64,000 nt of DNA. It comes from Sphingoaurantiacus capsulatus. GTDB lineage: Bacteria; Pseudomonadota; Alphaproteobacteria; Sphingomonadales; Sphingomonadaceae. The DNA lies in contig NZ_JBHRXV010000001.1 in the NCBI RefSeq assembly GCF_042648405.1, positions 515,032 to 579,031 of the forward strand, given 5' to 3'. Below are positions 60,001-64,000 of the stretch, in pieces. The notes below the pieces were generated by a model. It worked only from the letters and a program-made list of their open reading frames with translations, was not told where the DNA came from and searched no databases. Numbering within the stretch: the stretch's first letter is position 1; each line of letters starts with the position of its first letter. Position numbers and translations under genes: made by a program.

Positions 60001-60132
60001 TTCCTCCGCCGCGACATCGGTGTCGGCGGCGGTCTGCGTCTGCGCCATCGCGACGCCCGGCACCGCGGCGCTGAACGCCGCTGCCGTCGTCAGCAGGGCA
60101 ATCCGCCGCCGCTGGAACATGTTCGAGATCAT
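57010..60132 (-). CDS. TonB-dependent outer-membrane receptor
   Basis: 1040 residues. A signal peptide spans about 1-31 (ending AMAQ). The TonB-plug region is visible with EEEIVVTGSLIRNPN (TonB-box-like), SVIGQDEIELQQANVAEELLRELPG, LRNMGSNRNIVLLDGQRI and LTGGASTTYGADAVSGVVNF, followed by a long beta-barrel ending in the typical C-terminal aromatic F (FAVSARVRF). It imports large or hydrophobic nutrients across the outer membrane using TonB energy; the substrate is not evident. ATG at 60132 has GAGGGGAG upstream. The divergent TetR pair and the fatty-acid-type genes nearby suggest regulated uptake of a hydrophobic acid or related compound. Confidence 0.94.
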   Translation of the reverse strand: MISNMFQRRRIALLTTAAAFSAAVPGVAMAQTQTAADTDVAAEEEIVVTGSLIRNPNLEASSPVSVIGQDEIELQQANVAEELLRELPGATPSIGSAVNNGNGGASYVNLRNMGSNRNIVLLDGQRIAPSNFVGRVDLNNIPLALIQRTEVLTGGASTTYGADAVSGVVNFITRKDFAGAEVNLSEQITEEGDGNRFRADLTIGANFDDGRGNAVFSVGYQETDAIYQGARDISFLNVDSYTGAVGGGSGTAVPSSFSFARAGIPAATPAPGLLTGNRQVDPALGGAVRPQTVPGVYAPFNFNPYNIFQTPFERFNMFGQANYEITDGVEIYTRGLFSKNTVQTIVAPSGVFATSVTIPVSNPFMSAALRAQFCANNDFQHGGANGSGGNAGTVGNLNTAGIQTITPAECAAAALATNPADPAYRTFTTNLSRRTTEAGPRISDYRTTIFDYMVGVRGDFSDSLSYDFNGAYGESENIQTLQGYILTSRARQALLATSTTACLNTANGCVPANYFGPEGSLTPAAIAFQTAEATTTNRTSLSQVRGTVSGDLGFTSPWSEDGVGFAVGAEYRHYTALQKADSLSQQPGELGGAGGAAPNVDGGYNVKEVFAELIAPLVEDKPFFESLSVEAGVRYSKYEVQAPGNPNYDATTYKVGLQWEPGAGLKIRGQYSRAVRAPNIGELFSPEAVGLTALNTDPCQGTAPLNNTELRNICLAQGAPAFVIGSIQAPTAGQANTTAGGNLGLRPEKADTYTVGFVFQPESVPGLSLAIDWFDIKVNDAVSFPTTGDVITACFGATPTAPPAGASLTAACTAIGRDPNTGNLNGNPATTTGLFQPSSNLGTLTNRGIDLTANYSRDLGFANLALGFVGTYNKDSKFKATPTAIDRECVGYYSPSCASIQPKYQFSQRTTLSFGDVDVSLLWRYMDAVTFEAAQFADDVAAAAGDPTTCGATAAAQLAGPCVVDEDFASISAYHYFDLSTRFGVTENISLTFSVENLFDKAPPLVGATVGVTAFNSGNTYPSTYDALGRKFAVSARVRF

Positions 60133-60531
60133 ATAGGCTCCCCTCTGCATGAAAGTCTTATGCCGGCGAGCGGGATGCGCGCCGGTGTGCGACGGGGAGT
60201 TCAACATTGATTTCATCCAGTCCAGCACTGGAAAAGGACGAGCCTATATTTCGAAACAGGATTGTGACTGGCCTGCATCTATTTGCATATACTGGTGAAT
60301 ACATATTCTCATTCGGCTGTTTATTTCTTTCACACTTATGTGAAAGGTCGTCACATCCTTGCATCACCTGAATTTAAGCGGCTGCCTGCGCCTGTTCATG
60401 GGTCTGGTGAGCCCGTTCGTCGGCCGCCTCGCCCGTTGGTGACGGCAGCGCGGCACCTCCCGACTTCGCGCCCCTCCCCACCCGCGCGATGCGCCACCTT
60501 GGCGCCCACGCAAGCGAGCGAGGGGCAAGAG
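60133..60531. other. 399-base divergent regulatory region between TonB receptor and TetR genes
   Basis: It has AT-rich parts (about 60250-60375), with CATATACTGGTGAATACATAT and the palindrome at 60327-60346. The right half (60400-60531) is GC-rich with no gene signal before the TetR start. It should hold promoters in both directions and operators for the TetR proteins. Confidence 0.6.
60327..60346. promoter_or_regulatory. Palindrome, candidate TetR operator
   Basis: CTTTCACA and TGTGAAAG, 8-base arms around CTTA, a perfect inverted repeat in the AT-rich part of the divergent region. Short symmetric sites of this sort are typical operators of TetR dimers; it lies about 195 bases from the receptor start and 186 from the regulator start. 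Confidence 0.6.
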
Positions 60532-61182
60532 ATGGCGAGCGTTCCGATACGACAGATCGACCTGGCGGAGATGGCGGCGCCGACGCCGCTGCTGACGCGC
60601 CCCTACCGATCGCGCAACGCCATCCTGATCGCCGCCCGCGCGCTGTTCCGCGACCGGCCGGCGGACAGCGTCAGCGTCGAGATGATCGCCGCCCGCGCCG
60701 GGGTGACGCGCCGCACCGTCTACAACCAGTTCGCCGGCGCCGCCGAGCTGTACCGCGCCACCCGCGAAGCGCTGGTGATGGAGGTCGCCGCCCTCCTGCC
60801 GTTGGGCGTCGCCGCCGACCTGCCGCCGCGCGCGGCGCTCCGCTCCTATTGCTGCCTCGTCGCGCAGGCCTTCGCCGATGCGCGCTACGCCGAGCTGACC
60901 ACCTCGGTCGTTCGCGACGGCTGGGCGGCGCCATGGCTGATCGATGCCTGGCACCGCCATATCCGCCTGCCCGTGCTGCGCGGGCTTGAGGCGCAGCATC
61001 AGGCGTTGCGCACGGGCGGGGATGGTTCGCGGCAGACGGCGGTCAACCTGCTCGCCGCGATCGAGGCGGTGACGGTGGCGGCGCGGCTGCTGCCCGGCCT
61101 CAACGCCGACATTCCCGACTGCACGCCCGAGCTCGTCGACGCCTTCCTCGCCAGGCTCTGCCCGCCGGCGGCGCTGGCATGA
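60532..61182 (+). CDS. TetR/AcrR-family regulator 1
   Basis: 216 residues. A classical TetR N-terminus occupies about 30-75: RNAILIAARALFRDRPADSV, then EMIAARAGVTRRTVYNQFAG with the helix-turn-helix, followed by an all-helical ligand domain with AELTTSVVRDGWAAPWLIDAW. ATG at 60532 has GAGGGG upstream and is preferred over starts further up in a frame that is open but non-coding in look. It likely represses its own operon or the divergent TonB receptor in response to an acyl-CoA or other lipid-like ligand. Its stop overlaps the next gene by ATGA. Confidence 0.9.
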   Translation: MASVPIRQIDLAEMAAPTPLLTRPYRSRNAILIAARALFRDRPADSVSVEMIAARAGVTRRTVYNQFAGAAELYRATREALVMEVAALLPLGVAADLPPRAALRSYCCLVAQAFADARYAELTTSVVRDGWAAPWLIDAWHRHIRLPVLRGLEAQHQALRTGGDGSRQTAVNLLAAIEAVTVAARLLPGLNADIPDCTPELVDAFLARLCPPAALA

Positions 61183-61808
61183 GCGCCCGCATCCAGCAGC
61201 TCCGCGCCGACATCGCTGCCGCAGCACTTCCGCTGTTCCTCGCCCGCCCCGGCGCCAGCATCCCGTTGCGCGAGGTGGCGGCGGCGATGGGCGTCGACTT
61301 CTTCGTCGTCTACCGCCAGTTCGCCGATCGTGACCGCCTGTACCAGGCCGCCGTCACCCCGCTGGTCGACGGCATCGCCACCCGCGCCGCCGCCGCGCCG
61401 CGCAAACCCAGGTCGGTCGGCGATGCGGTGACCGGGCAACTCCGCCACATCGCCGAGCTTTTCCAGACCCGCGCCTATCGCGAGCTGCTGTATCTCGTCA
61501 TGCGCGATGGCGCGCTGCAGCCGTGGCTCGAAGACGCCTACCGCACCCGCATCGCCGCGCCGCTCGAACGCGGCATCGAGGCGGCGGTACGGCGCGGCGG
61601 CGAGGCGCTGGGCATGACGGTCGGCATCCACCCCGGCACCGCCGCGCGGGTGCTGCGTCAGCTTGAGGCGACGCTGGTCGCACCCGCCCTGCTGCCCGGC
61701 GCGGAAGCCGTGCTGCCTGCCGATGTCGAGGCGGCGCGCGACATGGCGGCGAGGCGGCTGATGGCGGCGACTTACGCGGTCGATCTGACCGAACCCGTCG
61801 CGGCCTAG
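61179..61808 (+). CDS. TetR/AcrR-family regulator 2 (overlapping paralogue)
   Basis: 209 residues. The N-terminus RIQQLRADIAAAALPLFLAR is followed by PLREVAAAMGVDFFVVYRQFA, a helix-turn-helix in which the usual T-Y pair before the recognition helix is VY, then DRDRLYQAAVTPL and the ligand domain (LLYLVMRDGALQPWLEDAYR). The ligand domain resembles that of regulator 1, and the ATGA overlap with it suggests the pair arose by duplication and works as a translational unit, perhaps as a heterodimer. Nothing proves this. Confidence 0.87.
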   Translation: MSARIQQLRADIAAAALPLFLARPGASIPLREVAAAMGVDFFVVYRQFADRDRLYQAAVTPLVDGIATRAAAAPRKPRSVGDAVTGQLRHIAELFQTRAYRELLYLVMRDGALQPWLEDAYRTRIAAPLERGIEAAVRRGGEALGMTVGIHPGTAARVLRQLEATLVAPALLPGAEAVLPADVEAARDMAARRLMAATYAVDLTEPVAA

Positions 61809-61859
61809 CGACAACGTCACGAGGCTGCGGCATAACCCGCTTCCAACGGAGGCGGGCGC

Positions 61860-62696
61860 GTGGATATCGAGCATCTGAAAAGCTGGATCGGGCGCGAGGA
61901 GCGCGCCGCGCAGATCGCCTCGCCCGAGCCGATCGCCGGCCTCGCCGCGCTGCTCGATCATGGCAGTCCATCATGGCCTGAAGGCACCGTGCCGCCGCTC
62001 GGCCATTGGCTCTATTTCAGTCCGCGCACGCCGCAGTCGCAGATCGGCGAGGACGGCCATCCGCTGCGCGGCGGCTTCCTCCCGCCGGTCGAGCTGCCGC
62101 GCCGCATGTGGGCGGGCGGCGCGGTGAAGTTCCTCTCGCCGGTCGCGATCGGCAGCGAGCTGGAGCGGGTATCGACGATCGAAGATGTCGCCGCCAAGAC
62201 CGGCGCCAGCGGCGACATGGTGTTCGTCACCGTCCGCCATGTCATCCATGCCGATCGCGTCGCCGCGATCGAGGAGCGGCAGGATCTCGTCTATCGCGAC
62301 GGCGGTTCGGCGGGTGCGGCGCCCGCGCCGGCGGAGCCCCGCGCTGCCGACACCAGCCGCACGATCACCCCCGATCCGGTGATGCTGTTCCGCTATTCGG
62401 CGCTGACCTTCAACGGCCACCGCATCCACTACGACCGCGACTATGCGCGCAATATCGAAGGCTATCCCGGCCTCGTCGTGCACGGTCCTTACGCTGCGAC
62501 CTTGCTATTGGACCTGTTCCTGCGCGAGAAGCCGGCTGCGCGGGTGACCGGGTTCACTTTCCGGGCGCAGCGGCCGCTGTTCGACACGGCCCCCTTCACC
62601 GTCAACCTGTTGCGCGGCGACGCGACCGCCGAGGCCTGGACCGCCAGTGCCGACGGCCGGACTGCGATGACCGCGCGCATCGATTGGGAGACCTGA
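61860..62696 (+). CDS. Double-hotdog hydratase (FAS1-like/HTD2 type)
   Basis: 278 residues. The N-terminal half is a hotdog domain without a clear catalytic motif (GGFLPPVELPRRMWAGG). The C-terminal half has LFRYSALTFNGHRIHYDRDYAR near 175-196 and VVHGPYAATLL, which hold the usual Asn-His-type catalytic pair of MaoC-like hydratases. This layout matches mesaconyl-C4-CoA hydratase/HTD2-type proteins. It hydrates an enoyl-CoA. The start is GTG at 61860 with GGAGG upstream. It precedes a thiolase gene by one base, so the pair is an acyl-CoA degradation step set. Confidence 0.85.
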   Translation: MDIEHLKSWIGREERAAQIASPEPIAGLAALLDHGSPSWPEGTVPPLGHWLYFSPRTPQSQIGEDGHPLRGGFLPPVELPRRMWAGGAVKFLSPVAIGSELERVSTIEDVAAKTGASGDMVFVTVRHVIHADRVAAIEERQDLVYRDGGSAGAAPAPAEPRAADTSRTITPDPVMLFRYSALTFNGHRIHYDRDYARNIEGYPGLVVHGPYAATLLLDLFLREKPAARVTGFTFRAQRPLFDTAPFTVNLLRGDATAEAWTASADGRTAMTARIDWET

Positions 62697-62697
62697 T

Positions 62698-63945
62698 TTG
62701 CGCGACGTGGTGATCTGCGATCCTTATCGGACGGCGGTGGGGCGGTTCGGCGGTGTGTTCAAGCCGCTGCACGCGCACGAGATCGGCGCGCAGTTGCTGC
62801 GCGGGCTGGTCGAACGTACGGGGCTTCCGGGCGACCAGGTCGATGATGTGCTGTTCGCGCAATGCTACCCGTCGATGGACGCGCCGGCGCTCGGCCGTGT
62901 CGTCGGCCTCGATGCCGGGCTTCCGATCACCGCTGGCGGCCTGCAGATCGACCGGCGCTGCGGCTCCGGCCTGCAGGCGCTGATCTATGCGGTGATGCAG
63001 GTGCAGAGCGGCGGCTCAGACCTCATCATCGCCGGCGGTGCGGAATCGATGAGCAACGCCTCCTTCTATTCGACGCAGATGCGCTGGGGCGTGACCGGCC
63101 CGGCGATGAAGTTCGACGATTCGCTGGCGCGCGGACGGGTCGTGGCGGGCGGCTGCAACTATCCGGTGCCCGGCGGCATGATCGAAACCGCCGAGAATCT
63201 GCGCCGCGACTATGCCGTGCCGCGCGAGGAGCAGGACGAATATGCCGCGGAATCGCATCGCCGCGCGGTCGCCGCGCAGGACAGCGGCGTCTTCGCCGAA
63301 GAGATCGTGCTCGTCGTCGTGAAGGGCAAGAAGGAAAGCGTGACCGTCGACACCGACGAGCATCCGCGCCGCGGCGTTACCGCCGAAGCGCTGGGCAAGC
63401 TTGCCCCGCTGACCAAGGACCCCGAAGCCACCGTCACCGCCGGCAACGCCAGCGGCCAGAACGACGGCGCGTCGGCGGCGATCGTCACCACCGTCGAGAA
63501 GGCCGCCGAACTGGGCCTGACGCCCTATGCGCGGCTGGTGTCATGGGGCCTCGCGGGCGTGCCGCCGAAGACCATGGGCATCGGCCCGGTGCCCGCGGTG
63601 GCGAAGGCGCTCGATCGCGCCGGCCTCAAACTCTCCGACATCGATCTTATCGAGCTAAACGAAGCCTTCGCCTCGCAGGTGCTCGCCTGCACGCGCGAAT
63701 GGAAGTTCGGNTCGCAGGTGCTCGCCTGCACGCGCGAATGGAAGTTCGGCGCGGAGGATTTCAAGCGCACCAACGTCAACGGCTCGGGCATCTCGCTCGG
63801 CCACCCGGTCGGCGCCACCGGCGGCCGCATCCTCGCCACCCTGCTGCGCGAGATGAAGCGCCGCGACGCGCGCTATGGGCTTGAGACGATGTGCATCGGC
63901 GGCGGCCAGGGCCTCGCCGCGATCTTCGAGCGGCACACAGGCTAA
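62698..63945 (+). CDS. Acetyl-CoA acyltransferase (thiolase) with an assembly gap
   Basis: A thiolase starting at TTG 62698 (LRDVVICDPYRT read as MRDVV). Acyl-Cys C88 is in DRRCGSGLQALIY, the His in GHPVGATGGRI and the second Cys in ETMCIGGGQG. The sequence as given encodes 415 residues, but bases 63673-63710 are repeated at 63712-63749 with an N between them, adding 13 residues (SQVLACTREWKF duplicated). Removing one copy and the N gives about 402 residues, the normal size. The duplicated unit keeps the frame, so the reading frame is not broken. The gene ends an operon-like run with the hydratase and TetR genes. Confidence 0.88.
   Translation: MRDVVICDPYRTAVGRFGGVFKPLHAHEIGAQLLRGLVERTGLPGDQVDDVLFAQCYPSMDAPALGRVVGLDAGLPITAGGLQIDRRCGSGLQALIYAVMQVQSGGSDLIIAGGAESMSNASFYSTQMRWGVTGPAMKFDDSLARGRVVAGGCNYPVPGGMIETAENLRRDYAVPREEQDEYAAESHRRAVAAQDSGVFAEEIVLVVVKGKKESVTVDTDEHPRRGVTAEALGKLAPLTKDPEATVTAGNASGQNDGASAAIVTTVEKAAELGLTPYARLVSWGLAGVPPKTMGIGPVPAVAKALDRAGLKLSDIDLIELNEAFASQVLACTREWKFXSQVLACTREWKFGAEDFKRTNVNGSGISLGHPVGATGGRILATLLREMKRRDARYGLETMCIGGGQGLAAIFERHTG
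63673..63749. other. 38-base duplication around an undetermined base (assembly join)
   Basis: The 38 bases starting TCGCAGGTGCTCGC occur twice, directly on either side of a single N at 63711. A real duplication would not be expected to carry exactly one N, so this most likely marks two contig ends that overlap but were joined with a placeholder. Confidence 0.9.
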
Positions 63946-64000
63946 GGGTCTGAACTCACCAAGAATGGCATTCGGGATGGCAGCGAGAGGCTGTCTGGCG
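63946..64000. other. Sequence after the last thiolase, no gene recognised
   Basis: The final 55 bases show no start with a ribosome binding site, no hairpin and no REP arm. The next gene must begin beyond the window. Confidence 0.6.

Overview
The window is about 67% GC, with tightly packed genes, frequent 4-base gene overlaps, many short intergenic palindromic repeats, a large TonB-dependent receptor, a UrcA-family protein and a divergent second EF-G. This combination suggests an alphaproteobacterium of the Sphingomonadales (Sphingomonas-like). That is inferred from gene content; there is no rRNA gene here to prove it. I saw no tRNA, rRNA, CRISPR array, prophage or insertion sequence.

Layout. 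1-4.6 kb: end of a drug/metabolite transporter, a methyltransferase divergent from an MFS transporter, and an acyl-CoA synthetase. 4.9-14 kb: a redox and lipid catabolism block. Its minus-strand run comprises two acyl-CoA dehydrogenases, a Tat-exported dipeptidase, a DUF3047-like protein, a flavin monooxygenase and an Old Yellow Enzyme homologue; a DHRS1-like dehydrogenase and two small membrane proteins lie beside it. 14.2-22 kb: cell wall and nucleic acid housekeeping (L,D-transpeptidase, endonuclease V, EF-G-like GTPase, a GGDEF-EAL protein, D,D-carboxypeptidase). 21.9-26.2 kb: methionine aminopeptidase coupled to a ParD-like gene under a long palindrome, a sugar dehydrogenase, and a tryptophan dioxygenase/kynureninase-like operon. 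26.3-33 kb: hydrolase, DUF952, two diguanylate cyclases, a histidine kinase and two small proteins. 33-42 kb: thiolase, serine hydrolases, a CapA-like protein and ergothioneine genes egtD and egtB flanking an opposite-strand flavoprotein. 42-47.4 kb: DUF885 protein, phospholipase D, and a LytS/LytTR two-component pair whose regulator is frameshifted. 47.4-55.7 kb: amidohydrolase, CaiB transferase, enoyl-CoA hydratase, M13 peptidase, UrcA, a Tat-exported aminotransferase and a BenE-type transporter. 55.7-64 kb: acyl-CoA dehydrogenase, TonB-dependent receptor, two overlapping TetR genes, a hotdog hydratase and a thiolase that contains an assembly gap.

How the genes work together. Acyl-CoA ligase, several acyl-CoA dehydrogenases, hydratases, a CoA-transferase, two thiolases, a monooxygenase, an ene-reductase and a TonB receptor together suggest uptake and beta-oxidation-like degradation of hydrophobic carboxylic or cyclic compounds. 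The actual substrate cannot be read from the sequence. Exported peptidases (M19, M13, DUF885), serine hydrolases and an exported aminotransferase suggest periplasmic peptide and amino-acid processing. Three GGDEF proteins and two sensor kinases point to c-di-GMP and two-component control.

Most notable for follow-up: the ParD-like/map operon with a 41-base near-perfect palindrome, the frameshifted LytTR regulator, the gap-flanking duplication in the last thiolase, ten palindromic REP-like elements with covarying arms, the Tat-exported HisC-like aminotransferase, and the tandem TetR pair facing a TonB receptor across an AT-rich operator-like region.
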